Assembly: GCA_013397115.1 (NCBI GenBank)
Contig: VWZW01006255.1
Location: 2,337,270-2,401,269 of the forward strand
Direction: 5' to 3'
Source of the DNA: Edolisoma coerulescens
Lineage: Eukaryota; Chordata; Aves; Passeriformes; Campephagidae
Length of the DNA stretch: 64,000 nt
Shown piece by piece: positions 1 to 12,642 of this stretch (positions are counted from its first letter, which is position 1; every line of letters starts with the position of its first letter). The translations under genes were made by a program, and so were the position numbers. The notes under the pieces were generated by a model. It did not search any database and was not told the DNA's origin. It saw only the letters and a list, made by a program, of their open reading frames with translations.

Positions 1-14
1 AGTTTCTGTAAGGG

Positions 15-272
15 TTACCTTTTTTTTTTTTTTGGTCCTAACTGGTGAATATTCAATTCTCTCAAAATCTGCCTCCTCCATGCATGTTCTCGCTTCATTC
101 CAAATATAGGACACAAACTGTTGTTGACATTTCTTGCCTCTTTTGCATCACTATTCAGGATCTCACCATCTGTATCAAGCAAAGAATCCAGTAAAGGTTT
201 CTTTTGATCCAAATTACATTCTAAAAATCTTTTAAAAATTGTTTTACCCTTTAGCCATTGACATATTTCCAT
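15..272 (-). mobile_element. Degraded CR1 LINE ORF2 fragment
   Basis: The minus strand keeps an 85-codon open frame. Residues about 25-52 follow the layout of the linker just before the reverse-transcriptase domain of bird CR1 ORF2: a Pro-Leu-Leu-Asp type stretch, then LLDTDGEILNSDAKEA (residues 31-46), then an Asn-Asn position where CR1 proteins carry a conserved Asn-x-Phe-Phe block. Here the Phe-Phe is lost. The frame upstream (higher coordinates) is broken by stops, and the downstream end runs into a 14-T tract, so no functional protein is possible. CR1 ORF2 encodes endonuclease and reverse transcriptase. This would be an old, internally truncated copy. The call rests on remembered family pattern and not on an alignment. 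A chance frame is the alternative. Confidence 0.42.
20..33. repeat. Poly-T homopolymer (14 T)
   Basis: Uninterrupted run of 14 T. It lies at the end of the CR1-like minus-strand frame, where it reads as A on the coding strand. CR1 elements do not normally end in poly(A), so this is more likely an independent low-complexity tract. Confidence 0.9.
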
Positions 273-2527
273 TAGTGTCCTTTATCAGGTAAAGTCTCTC
301 TCCAATATTGTGTATTTTATCAAGGATGGCTTTTGACCACGATAATGTATTATTTAGGCAAGACTGCTTTATCTGACTGTGGTTGTGGTTAACATTTTTC
401 ACTTTAAAAGTGTGATCTAGGCAGAAAGTTTCAGTGGTTTTGAGTCAGAGAGTTACCACACTCAAGCTATATTCTGTCGTGAAAAAAGAACGTATTGAAT
501 TATAATTAAGGAATGTAGGAATTGTTTTCTCTGAAGGAAATCCAACCAACTTACTCCACAGAGTGGGCTTAAAACAAAGCTTTACTAAGAAGCTACATTT
601 CAATTTTAAAATACCCGATGAAATTGTTTAGTGCCCCTGCCAGCATTCACCAACTATATATAGTTATAGCTATTAAAAAAAAGGTTTTCTTCATGCATGC
701 TATAGACTGGTGCTTACAGCTCAGATTGTTCCCCGGTGAGGTTTGCTTGGGCAAATATAAGAAGGCAGACCCAGTAAGTTTGCAAGTGAATGAGTCTTAC
801 ACATGCACCTAAGAGCAGTATTGAATACCCTGTTTCTAAAGCAGGCTAACCGTCTCAGCCAGCAGGTGATCTAACTTGAGGTCACAGCATCTATGGGCTC
901 AAAAGTAAAATGGAATTACATGTCAGAGACTAACCAAAACAACTCTGAAGAACAGATAATTGAGGTTTATGAGAAACATGCATTTGGATATTTGTTATCA
1001 CATAATAAAAGCAGTGGAAACACCAAAAATTACCTTTCTTCCCATAAATCAAACCCATAAGATTATTTCTTCCTTCCTTTTTTTTTTTCCCCAGAAAAAA
1101 TCAAATGGAGATACAAGAAAAAAAGTGAAGGAATGTTATAGTGGAAGAGATTGGCTTAAATTATAAACCTTAGATATTTTGAAGGCTAGAAAAACATTCC
1201 ATTTGTAGTGATGCATATCTAACAATTGTCATATTCCTCTTCCTATATTTTTTATGGAGAACTTGGCACTTACCTGGTCCAATAGCCGTACACATGAGAA
1301 ATTTTTAGAGTTTAGAAATCCACTGATGGCTTTTCATCTGTAAAACTATTTGATAGTATGTTTCACTTTAAAACATATTCACTTCAAAAGGAAATCATAT
1401 CTTTGTATGAAGAGAAACCACCCCAACTTGAATCATCCAACACATAATATTCACCAACTAAAAAAGAAGAAACCAAATGAAGAGGAAAATAGCTCATATT
1501 CACTACACATTGTATGCAAAACTCCATTTACTTGCTTTATGAGGGATTTTTGGAAGGTTTAAAGATGCTGGAGTGATACATTACTTTTGTATGCCAAATT
1601 AACCTAAAATTTGCAATAGGCAAATGGAGCATGTAGTAAGATGTAATACTTTAGTACTAGTTAAGGAGCAAATGTGGCTTATCTATGAAGAGCTTTTCCA
1701 CACTAAAAACACAGTGGAAAGACATTAATAACTTCTTGCTTTCTACATTTTGTTTGATCTAATGCTTACACAAAAGAAATATGCTGGCAGCTTGGAGAAA
1801 ATAATAGGTGTTACAGAAAAGGAGATGCTTACCTAGAAGAGTGTTTCTTTTAAAGTCTAGTGAAAGAATTGTCTGTGCAGTGTGAATGGGACATTGCCAA
1901 AACCAACACATATGATTTCTAATAGTTATTATTCTGCATTCATTTAGATTCTTACAATCTCATTTGTCATCAGTATATGGGGACCTTCTTCCAAAATTCA
2001 ATCAAACTTCAAAAGACAAAGTCTGTTTGCAAAGCTATTCATACCTTGCCATATTTCTGAGCATTCTCAGAGTTGGAATTACTAAAACGCTAAGTAATTT
2101 TGTCTTTCATGGTAACTGGAAAAATAGGTGGAATGACTTAGGGTTTCTTTTAAGAGAGATCCCAAATTCATTTTACTAATAAGTCTTTCATGCAAAATCT
2201 CCAAATGAATTTGCCCTAGGACCAACTTGAACTTTTGGCACCCACAGTGTTCCTTGTCAAGGAGATCACAGGCCTGCTACCCCTTAATCCTGCTCATCTT
2301 GTTTGTTTTGATCCCCACCCATCCTGGCTTCATTCAATGCCCTCCAGTTACTATAGCTGGAAAAAACAGCAGCAGCCAGTCCCCATCCACACTTTGCATG
2401 TTGCTAATGATTTTATAGACTGCAATCATATGGCTGCTTATCGAGTTGAGAGAGCCTGGCCTCTTCACTCAGACACCAAAGCTAAGCGTGTTTACTTTGG
2501 TGCTTTAACTATATCTTGCCTCACCTC
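273..2527. other. Non-coding AT-rich stretch
   Basis: No gene or recognisable repeat was seen. Open frames are 60-102 codons, occur on the plus strand only by chance and show no codon bias or domain. A pyrimidine tract with 11 T lies at 1078-1088. A short segment near 1330 vaguely resembles a MIR tail but is too short to call. Confidence 0.6.
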
Positions 2528-2583
2528 TTTTTTTTTTTTTTAATTTTTATGTGTGGCAAATAAAAAAAAAAAAGGAAAAAAAA
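2528..2583. repeat. Oligo(T) / oligo(A) inverted low-complexity pair
   Basis: A run of 14 T (2528-2541) is followed about 20 bases later by 12 A (2562-2573) and a further 8 A (2576-2583). The T and A arms are complementary and could fold as a hairpin with a loop of roughly 20 nt. No transposon body is recognised between or around them. Confidence 0.8.
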
Positions 2584-5500
2584 CCAGCTTTCCCGCAACC
2601 AGTATTTGCCTCTTACAAAAATTCTAAAATTTCTAGTAAATTAAAAGTATCAAGAAAAAAGAGGAAAAATAAAGTTTTCCTGATGCATAGGGGCTGTGAA
2701 CAGACAACGGCCACTCTGTTTTCTTAATGTAATTTCCATAGGACTTTCAATAGTTTCAGCCATCAGTTGCACCATAATGCAGCAAACCCAGTACAGAGGG
2801 CCACTCTAGATTTAATATTCTACTTCTCCTTCCTTTCTCTCTTAATCATCCTCTGTTTGTCTTTATTCCTTCTCTCCGTCCCAGTTGCTTCATGTTCTGT
2901 GAAGACCATAAAAGATCTTTCACCTAGGCCGATGATTAAAATAACTCGTTTTCAAAAGTGGAAGGGGAAAAAGATGATGAACACTGATATGATCCACCTG
3001 GCATTACATGGAAAAAAAACTCTTAAAAGGTAGAGGTCACAGGCAGCAAATTTGCTTATTTGACTGCACTTATGCTTTCAGTCATAAACCAGCTTTCAAT
3101 TTCTAAATTATCTTTAGGTGCTTGTCCAAACTGACAGCCAAAGGAGAGACACCACCCCAAGAGCAAGCTAATTATCCCCATGGCCAAAGATTTCAAGACT
3201 TGAAAGGAAAACAGAAGGAAAAAAAATCAGAAAAATGAGAGACTGGCTGTTCATCAGTTCTATTCTTGGTGTATATTTGATGAGATGGTTTAAACACTTT
3301 GAAGTGAAAGGATCTTGATCATCACAATGGCTGATGCAGTTAAACTGTTTATGAGGGAGGGAGACATCACAGACAATTCCTATTCACAAGACTGAAATCA
3401 AGCCTTCTAAAAGAAAAAATTATTCCTTTTATTCTTGTGAACATACCAATTGCTGACTCTCAGGTAATTGATGAAATGGTTTATAACATTTCTATAACAA
3501 AGACCATGATTCTATAGTGAAAGGTGTAGTCAGACAGTGACTTTAAAAAAGCCCTGTACTTACTGTCCACAGAAAAAGGAAAGAAAATAAACATTTCTGC
3601 TAAAACTCTGAAAAGGACTAAGTTAATAACATGAAATCCCTTGAGTAATTTCTGATTTGACTATAAGCATAACTCAAATATAAGATTTGCATGATGCCCT
3701 CAAGTGTCATTATTGCTGCTTGATTGCATTAATTAATACATTGCCAGCATCAGCTCGATAATGGCTGGTTCCTGCATTGTGAATGATTCCTTAAATTGTA
3801 AGTCAGTGCAGGATTTTGTGAAAACAAGTTATTGTTATGTTTACTCCAGTAAGCTTATAGTTCACTGCAATTACGTAGCAATATAAAATTTTATATGCAA
3901 AAAAAAATTTGCATTTCTAATAACTTGGGGTTTTTTCCGTTCAGAATTTCTGCTGCTACATTTTCAACTGTCCTAATCAGTTGGAGAGGATTCTTGCAAG
4001 GATAACAAGGCAGAATGGAAAATTCAAACCAACCTCCATAGACAGCAAGATGTCTTTCATTAGATTTGGTAGCATACAGCTGCACTTTGTTCTTTCAGCC
4101 ACACAGATAAATACTTTCATTGTGTATGTTAATCAGACTGGGAAAAGATACAGAAAATGGAAGAGTCAGATTTAAACTGCATTTCTGAATAATTACATCA
4201 TGATGTGCCACTTACTGAGGGTTTCTTTTTTCCTAAGTGAAAAACATTAAAGAAAATGCACAGTAATTATTTTTCTTGGAGGATGCAAATCTTTATACCG
4301 ACAGGAGAAAGAAATGAAACAGTATATCTACTTAATAGAATTAATAGGCACCCCAAGGACAGTGGTACACACTGTCTCACAATGCTTCAGAAAAATCAAA
4401 GCAGTTCAGTATATAGCAAACAAGGTTTTCAATAAGCTCCTTCAGTATTACGGGCTTGAGCAAAAAGGTTCAGAGACCTTCCAAGACAGGGAAGGCATCA
4501 GCACACACAATTCCCCTTGGACACAGAGGTTACAGCCACAGCCCTGTTGATTTTGATGAGACTATTATGTACTGAAATGAATGCTGTTTGATTCAATGGG
4601 ACTTTTTATAGACACAAATTGCTTTCCTTAATTGTAATTGGTAGAATGGAGGTAAGAGAACAGTATTGGATCCTCGATCTTTTTGTGTAGAGAGGAAAGA
4701 GCAATTTCCTCAGCTGCAGACTGAAATGTTCCACCCCATCAGGGAGATGGGAGGTGCTCTTTTATCTTTGATTTTAGGGTGGTTTTGTCATAGTATTGTT
4801 TCTGAACAAAGTATCCTTCATCTATGTTTAAAAAAGAAATTTAAAACCACAGGCAACTGTCATCTTCTAATGTCTTTTAGTTATTACTGCAACAGTATTC
4901 AATTATCCTTATCACCTGACCTGAGCCCATTACAGTTGAGGAAAAAATTTTGTAGGTTTTTCACTAAGTCTGTTATAAAACAAAACTTCATTTCTATTCC
5001 TAAATCTCAATTTGATATAGAACTACAGTACAATTATAACAAGTTCTATCCAGGAAAAGAGAATTTACTGAGATTAAATTGCATCACACTCGTCACATGA
5101 ATTCTAGATGCACTGACTACTCAAAATCTCAGCTGAAGTTTGTTTAAAGTAAAAAACATACAAACAAAATGAACAATTATTCAAACTATAAATTTAAAAA
5201 TGTAGCAGTATTTATGGTCTGTCTGCCTGGTATGAAATGGGAATGAAAAGACAAGTGTTCAGCAGTGACTACTGCAGAATACACATGCAGAACATGGGGG
5301 GTTCCTGTCCACGCTCTAAGCCTGAGAAGCAACCTGTGAGTGGGTTGGAGCTCGCAGTGCTGTGGAGATGATTCAAAGAACAAAGCAGGTCTAACACCCC
5401 TCAGCTTCATCCTTCTCTCTGCACAGCTTACATCATCACCAATAAATAATACTGCCTAATAGGAGTCCAGTCAATCTTTTCTTAACCCTTTTCAGAGATC

Positions 5501-5679
5501 CTTCTCTGTGAAACATAGTGTCATGACACACCTGGTAACTTACACTGAAGTACTTTACCAGAATTCCACTGATGAAAGAGGTTTCCCTCCATTCCTATTG
5601 CAATTAAAGTTCATTCAGTGAATGATATAATGACCTTCAAACTCCTGGTAAAAGTGACAGAATTTCTGTGCTGGTTATG
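2584..5679. other. Non-coding AT-rich stretch
   Basis: No gene is supported. The longest plus-strand frame (4666-5100, 144 codons) has no recognisable domain and is rich in residues encoded by AT-rich codons. The segment 3715-3800 has little low-complexity sequence and several TTAATTA-like homeodomain cores, which fits a conserved non-coding element, but this cannot be shown without alignment. Confidence 0.55.
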
Positions 5680-5730
5680 AAAAAAAAAAACAAAACAAAC
5701 AAAACAAACAAACAAACAAACAAAAAAAAC
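5680..5730 (+). repeat. (AAAC)n-type low-complexity tract
   Basis: Eleven A followed by repeated AAAC/AACA units, ending in a run of 8 A. Only A and C occur on the plus strand. It is one of several such tracts in the window. It could be a decayed A-rich tail, but no element body was recognised upstream. Confidence 0.9.
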
Positions 5731-7856
5731 ACGTCACAGCACAACTACCCTAACCTCAGTTCTTAACACAGAGAATTCTTTGAGTAAATAGACAAAAATA
5801 TTAGTTGATTGACTTATTTAAGATACTATAAGAATCATGGAATCCATTCTGATTTGGCATCTTAAATTGACCACACTTGTTGAAACACCCAAGGCAAACT
5901 ACTAATTTTTACCACTGCTATAGGGCTTCTGCGAAGGAAATGCATTCTGACAGACAAATTACAGCCTCAGCTTCTACCAGCTTCTTTTGGGTACAGCAGT
6001 TGAGACTATGAAATGCTTAAACAATTAAAGGACTCAATCCACTTAGTGTATAACATTCTGACTTGGTAAGAACATAAACATAAAATTCAAGTAAAAATGT
6101 TCCTCTTCTCCCTCCAGAATGGTTTAGTCCAAGAAATCTCATTTCCTATTAAGTAAAGAATACAGAATATGCTACATATGTTTTCAACAGTTACTAACTC
6201 AAGGGAATTAGTGAGTAATAGATCATTTAAATTCAAAAAGACAGATTTTTCCCTTTTCAGCCAGCACTGCACGCAGAATTATTTGGAATGGTGAGGGGAC
6301 AGGGAATTGTTTCAATCCTTTTCACTAACTAGATGAGATCTAACAGGTAAAAGCCTAAGTACACCTTTGGTGGGTAACTAACCAAACCTCTCCCTGGCAA
6401 CAATCACAGCAGCTGCCTGAGACTTGGAATTGTGCCACTGGAAAATGGACAAACACCCATGGCTTAAGGGAAAACCTGACTTCCTTTTAGGAAGAGAGAT
6501 TTTGCTGCATCTCTAAGGCCTGAGCTGCTGCGCTGCCCTCGGGTGCCCCAGGAATACATTCCCTAACACACACTGCCAGATCCACAGAGGGACAAAGTGT
6601 CAGGAGATGGGAAAGAGAGAGACTGGTGGCAAAACCCACTAACATCTGCTGCTTTATCTCACAGGCTGAAGAAAAACCATCAGCCATGCTCTCTACTGGG
6701 AAAATTTCCCACTTTGTCCCTCTTACAGTGTATTTCTGTACCTCATTTGCTATTTTGCTTAACACAAGCCAAGTTCAAGCATCATCTGTGTTTTAGTGCT
6801 TTCTTCTCAGCTGGGAGGACCTGCAATTGTATGTCTTTCTATTCATATGAAGGATTTCATGAGCTACCAATAAAATCTGCTATCAAAGGCAAATATACAA
6901 GCCATAAGAACAAAAATACATGTGCACCTCAGTAAAATTTCAAATACCCTGAGGATCTATATGAACTTCCATTATGTTCTGCCTTGTGTCTGTCTGACAT
7001 AGCATAATACGTAAAAATGAACCAATTAAAATCCAAGCCTTTTACTTGCTAAAATCTCCAGGTTCATCCAATAGAAGAGCTTTTACACTGCCATGCCAAT
7101 GTGTTCCATGTAACAATGGCAACATAGGAACAGAACTGTCCTTAAAGTTTCTGACCAGAATAAACAGTGTTGCAGGAACAATATCAGATGCAGAAAAAAA
7201 AACCGCTGCACTGACATTTTATACTAAATAAAAATAAAGAACATAAACAAAACTTCATCAAAACAAACACACAAAAATCCAAATCCCACAAACAAACCCA
7301 AACTAAAAACTCTGAAAGATTAAGTTCCCAATAATTTTTATGGCATTTTCTCATCTTTTTCAACTTTTTATTTCTTTCTTCAAGAAAATGAGTTTTCACT
7401 GTTGAAAAATTATCACAAATGGATACATTTCTTATCTGCCCAGTCAATCTAACAAAATTATGGCTAAAAGCAACTGAAAAATGTTCTTACTCAAAGGATA
7501 AACAGCAGAAAGCTGTGCTGTGGGCAGACTCTTGTACCTGTGTTAGCTGTTCTGTGATCAGAAGAAAGACTTTTTTCTCTTGGGGTGAACACAGCAGAAC
7601 AAATGAGCTACGCAGAGACTGGCTCTGCTTTGGGAGGTTTTAACTGCAGTACAGTGAAGGGTCCTTGGAAATTATGATCTGTTTACTTAAGTAGCTCATT
7701 TAACAGCAAAATTCCCTTTAAAAGCTACAGCTGAAATAGTATTACTGATATGCAAAAATTAACTCCTCAGCTTGCTTTGGTTTCCACTAATGTCAGAATT
7801 TTGAAGCGTTTGAGGTGTGGAGAAACAGCAGCCTTCCCTTAATAATTGGTAAACAT
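5731..7856. other. Non-coding stretch with an A/C-rich patch
   Basis: No gene is supported. Between about 7225 and 7310 the plus strand is strongly A-rich with scattered C (AAAC/ACAA words). The remaining frames are short and unremarkable. Confidence 0.55.
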
Positions 7857-8040
7857 GGCCAGCACTGAACAGGTTCCCCAGAGAAGTGGTCACAGCACAA
7901 GCCTGACATAGTTGAAATTTCTGGACAATGCTCTCAGGCACAGGGTGTGACTCTTGGGGTGTCCTGTGCAGGACCAGGACTTGGACTTGGTGATCCTGAC
8001 ATGTCCCTTCCAGCTGAGCTTATTCGGTGGTCCTATGATT
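7857..8040 (+). mobile_element. CR1 LINE, 5'-truncated 3' end
   Basis: The sequence runs through the 3' untranslated tail typical of bird CR1 elements. In order it shows the block before the end of ORF2 (AACAGGTTCCCCAGAGAAGT at 7868-7887), GGACAATGCTCTCAGGCACA (7922-7941), the TGTGACTCTTGGGGTGTCCT block, a GACTTGG-TGATCCTGA block, CCCTTCCAGCTGAGC and a final TCCTATGATT. CR1 copies are usually truncated at the 5' end during target-primed reverse transcription, and this copy is only about 184 bp. It carries point changes and a small deletion relative to the family pattern, and its terminal octamer repeat is reduced to one degenerate unit. It cannot move by itself. This is the best single piece of evidence that the DNA is avian. 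Confidence 0.88.
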
Positions 8041-11000
8041 AATATATCTGCTAAATAACATTCCTGTCTTTCACACTACTTCACACTCACAGTATTTCAG
8101 GTAATTTAGCCTTCAGCTCACCCATAAATATCCTTGATAAATCAGTGGCAGTCTAACCAATAACAGCGAGAAATATTTGACAAAGGAAGGAACAATTTTG
8201 CAAATCACAAAGTACAGTTCAATGCAATTTGATTGTCACACTGTGACCAGTCAGCTGTGTTTTACATGGCAGTGCACATTCATTTCCACATGGACTTTAT
8301 TCATACTCTACATCTGCACTCCAGCAACATGGAAAGGCTCCTTTGGCTTGAAGATCGAACTTTAAAAATAGAGCAGAGGGTGATGGAAACATCATATTTT
8401 TCTCTTACTGCTAATATATTTTTAAATAAGAAAAAAATCAATAGTAAAGTAATTTCCTTGACTCTTGGGGGAAGAAGTATGCAAGCTCCACATGATTATC
8501 TGGATGACCTCAAATTCTCCTTTAATAGCTTTTCATTTATGATCAGACTAAAATTTGACACTTAAGATTGATGATATACACACTTTTTTGTGGGCTGCAG
8601 CTTTACTGACTCTCTTTACACTCCCGTATTGCATGGTACAGAAGAGAAACACATTTCACGTTCTGCAGGATTCCAGTTTCACTGGCAGTGAAATTGTGAT
8701 TTGACAAACATGAATTGGATGATATTGCACCATTCACCAGACCTTCAGGAATCTGGGATAAACACATTAGAAGAGCTTTGCCGTTAATTGCACAGTCCCA
8801 CATATAACTTGACAGTACTTCTAGAAAGTGTAAAGACACAATTTGAGACACTTCATAAAAATCCAATGAGAATGGAATTCTGTAACAGTCAATAACATTA
8901 CTAATACAACACATGCTCCTTAGATATCATGTCGATATCTACATTCCTTTATACTTTCAAAAGGAAAAAACCTCTAACTATTAACCTGCATGGCTTCACA
9001 GGTCTTTGCTAATTCAGGGACTCTGGTGATTTACAAATTACGAGCTATAGGTCATAAATATACTTGTCTAATACAGGCTGATAACTCTCATTGTGTGCAG
9101 ATGACTGCATCAGCCCCCTTTCAGATGAGGAGGAAAGTTCTGCCATTAATCATCTTCCAATCATTTTGTCACAGAAGAAGTCATAGAATTGTCATATAAT
9201 GGAAAACTCATAATGACTTTTCCACTCTATGACAGGCACACACTTGTCCGTGTGCATGGGGTCCTTTATTTGGATCGATGCAATACAGAGAGAAAAATAA
9301 GACATAAAACTGAAGGATTTTGGTGTTTATAATGCTCCTTACTAGTGGCATAAAAGAAAAAAAAGAACATTTCATACATGTAACCTTATATTAAAGGGAT
9401 ATTCAAAATTCAGAATAAGAAACTCCTTAGATCTTTGAAACTGTAAAAGGCTAGGTATTTCATATATCAAAATATTAAAAGATACTCTCTCTGCTCCAGA
9501 AACTTAAATTACCTCTCTGACAAAAGTGGAGAAAAAACAGGCTAATTAGAAGAAATATCTATAATCAGTTTGCTGAAGAACCTTAGCTATTCAATTTTTT
9601 AAAAGAAAATCCATAGAATCACATCCCGAATTATTATGCCTTTTTCTCCTTAGAAAGGTATTCTACTTGTGAGATTTATTCATGAGAGGAGAGGCCTATG
9701 CCCTAAGAAAGACAAATGACAGCACACATTAACTCATAAGAGTGAACACTTTGAGGGGTATTCAGCAACTCACTGATCCTCCATATTGTTGTCATGTACA
9801 ACAGTGGCTTTATTCTAGAAGATGAAATCCCCATGCTAGGTATTCTAGGTAGCTTTACAGAACTGCACTTCCCCAAGAATATTTTATTGTAACCATAAAT
9901 AAGTATTTGTAGAGTACCAGAGATAATTGATGTTGGCTGTGAGCAACTCTGTTAATAACAGCTCCCTCCAATGCTCTAAATAAAATTTATTTATGGCCAC
10001 ACAGGAACCATATAAAACACAGTATACACACTACTACAGACATCAAAAACTGGTTAAATAAATGACGTTTCGTTTGCATGTGAAGGTAATAAACATTCTA
10101 GCATTTGCTAAATTTATTTGTGCCTTACATCACTCTTTGGCTCCTCAGCAGTGCATAAGTCTCTGCACCCACATGAGAATTCTAGCATTTCCTGACTCTT
10201 CAGAGCTCTTTATATCCCTAGGATTCTCCTTCTCCCATACTACCCCTACATTTGTTACTAGTATTCCAGTATCTATTTTCACTCCTGTCTCTTTAGGGTA
10301 ACACAATTTTTGTTATTAGCCTTCAAGCATTTCTAAAACCCTAACTACAACATATAAATATTGACTCTCTTTAAATTAGGATCAGTTAAGCCACTGGCTT
10401 AGTCATGCTTTCCGTCAAAGATACATTCACATACGGTTTACAAAGTTGAGAGATAAGCATTAGATATTTTTTACAGATGCCAGTACAATGTGCAGCAGCA
10501 TGCCATTAGCAAGGATTTTCAGATCTCTGTGTACAAGGTACTGCACACAAGCAGCTTACACAGCCCAAGGCATTAACTGTTACCTGCAGAGTTAAAAAAT
10601 GGTAGTAACCGTGTAGCTAAAGCATATGTTTAAAATGTTACAAATTATCCGTGAATATAATACTAATTACATGAAATATGAATTCACTTTCAAACTTTGA
10701 TAATCATAAATGTTTAACTCAGACCTCCATTTTCTGACTTAGCACTCAAAAGACAAAATATACCTACTTAACCTTAATCATGTAATACTAAAATCCATTC
10801 TTCAGCCGTCACTCCACAACTTCTCTGGTACTGTGAAAAGCAATTCTGTTTCACTTTTTTAAATTTTATTTTCACATATACCTTCTACTTAATTTTTCCC
10901 ATTTACCCTTGGTCTAGATATGCTTTATGCTCTTACATGCGCGTGTTCAGCAAAAATCTACTTCTAGGATACCTTCCTGCATTAAGTAGAGCCAGAGCTA

Positions 11001-12572
11001 AAAATCAGCTGAAACAGCTTTGAATCCAATTCATCTTTTAAACAGCATATCACAGGATTTGGGGTACCTCACGGAAAAGGAATGCTCCTCCCTTGTAACT
11101 GATGTTCTAAGGGCCTGTTTACACAAGGAACTGACTTTAAAGAAAGATGCAAAAGCAAGGAGATAGTGCTATCCTGAGAAGGCTTCTTATGTGAACACAT
11201 ATACTGAAATGAAAGTGCTTCACATACCGAGCTAAACAGTTTCCATTGTAGGTAAACTCTAAGTGAGTATCCCCAGGAGGGAGTGCAGGTCCTAGATTTC
11301 TTCATAAGTTGATCATATTTTCTGGGTGGCTCATTTTTATTACAGATCCTCTAGATCAAATAATTGCCCACACTTTGAGGGAACAAACTACGTTAAGCAG
11401 AACCCCAGCAGATAAAGCCATGCACTGGCAGAGCACAGCTTCTTGCCAGATTTACTCTGACATCACAGCCAGCACAAGAGGAGCTGAGCCTTCGCCTCTG
11501 CTGCTCGCTCACTCAGCGCCCACTCAACAGCCCCAGCGCTGAGGTTTGTGTCCAAATCTGCATCAGAGCTCTCTTTGTGCAAAAATGCCTCCAAATGGAG
11601 GGGGAACAAATGAGCCTAGGCAGGAGAAACCTCTCAGGCTTCTTAAGAAGTGACAGCCTCACCACCTGCTGTCCGTGAGGTCCCCCAATCTGATGTCTAC
11701 TCCAAAACTCACCAAAAGAAATAACTTTCTTTTCAGACCTTCCATGAGCACAGTTATTTTTATTAATCTTCATTAATATGCATTTAGAATTCATTCTTGG
11801 CTATAATAATTTCTTTTTTGAGGTCCTTTCCTTTAGAACCACAAAACAGCCAAGTCTTTAAAGAAAACATCATAGATATTTACTTAAATAAAATAATTGG
11901 CTCTAACACTCTAGATTGTCCTTTCCCAACTCGAAGATGGAGGGAGACCTTCACAAACAGCCAAAATTGCTGAAGCAGTCACTGAAAGGCTTAGTGAGAA
12001 AGACTAAGAAAATATTTGACTTTCAACTACTTGTTGAGGTTTAAGACTAGAACACTACAGGCCCTCTTAGACTCTGAATTTTGTAATTTTCATAAATGCA
12101 TTCATCTAAGTTGCCTGAATGGGATCTTTTTTCTTCATAACTTCAAGCAATAAACAACTTTTTTTCCAAAAATGTGTATTTCTACTGTAATGTTCTCTGA
12201 TGTCTGGTTTTTAAAAAGATGTAAATAAATTTATATTTTTGGTCTAATATTCTAAACACTTTCTTCTTTCATCTGCTCTCTGTACTCCGTATAGTTTCCT
12301 CAATACAAAGATCACTAACAGGCTAAGGCATGAATTTGATGTGTGTTTCCTAGATACAATTAAGCTAACAGCCTCCAAGAAATCATATCAAATAACATAG
12401 AGCCTAAGGGCTTAGCATATTGAAAAAAAAAAATCCTCAACAGATCTTTCATATTTGTAAGTGTATTCTCCTGGTTTTTTTGAAAAGTGTCTATTTACTG
12501 TGGACAATGTATAATTTGTGCTAGACATTGAATGCCAGAGAAATGTGGGAAAATATACAAAATCTACCAAAA
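8041..12572. other. Non-coding AT-rich stretch
   Basis: No gene is supported. The minus-strand frame 8603-8914 (103 codons) has no recognisable domain. A mildly GC-richer patch at 11400-11650 has few CpG and no promoter elements. Around 11755-11800 several ATTAAT/ATGCAT homeodomain-like words cluster; this is noted only as composition. Confidence 0.55.
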
Positions 12573-12607
12573 AATCACTGCTCTTAAGGGAATCACTGCT
12601 TTTAAGG
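12573..12607. repeat. 18-bp tandem repeat abutting the gap
   Basis: The unit AATCACTGCTCTTAAGGG (12573-12590) is followed at once by a second copy with one C-to-T change (12591-12607), and the assembly then stops in Ns. The repeat appears as a six-residue period in the conceptual translations of both strands. It is most likely the start of a longer minisatellite array that could not be assembled. Confidence 0.85.
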
Positions 12608-12642
12608 NNNNNNNNNNNNNNNNNNNNNNNNNNNNNNNNNNN
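12608..12642. other. Assembly gap (35 N)
   Basis: Thirty-five undetermined bases. The left edge lies in an 18-bp tandem repeat; the right edge is unrelated sequence. The true length is unknown. Confidence 1.

Noticed and set aside
2581..3097. 12-bp direct repeat AAACCAGCTTTC at 2581 and 3086, considered as a target-site duplication
   Set aside because: The A-rich tract lies before the first copy and not the second, and a 12-bp repeat at this distance is expected by chance in a window of this size.
4666..5100. 144-codon plus-strand frame
   Set aside because: No recognisable domain; composition matches the local AT-rich DNA; no splice context.
9176..9200. AGAAGTCATAGAATTGTCATATAATGG resembling the reverse of a CR1 end
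   Set aside because: No neighbouring CR1 blocks; the words are short and common.
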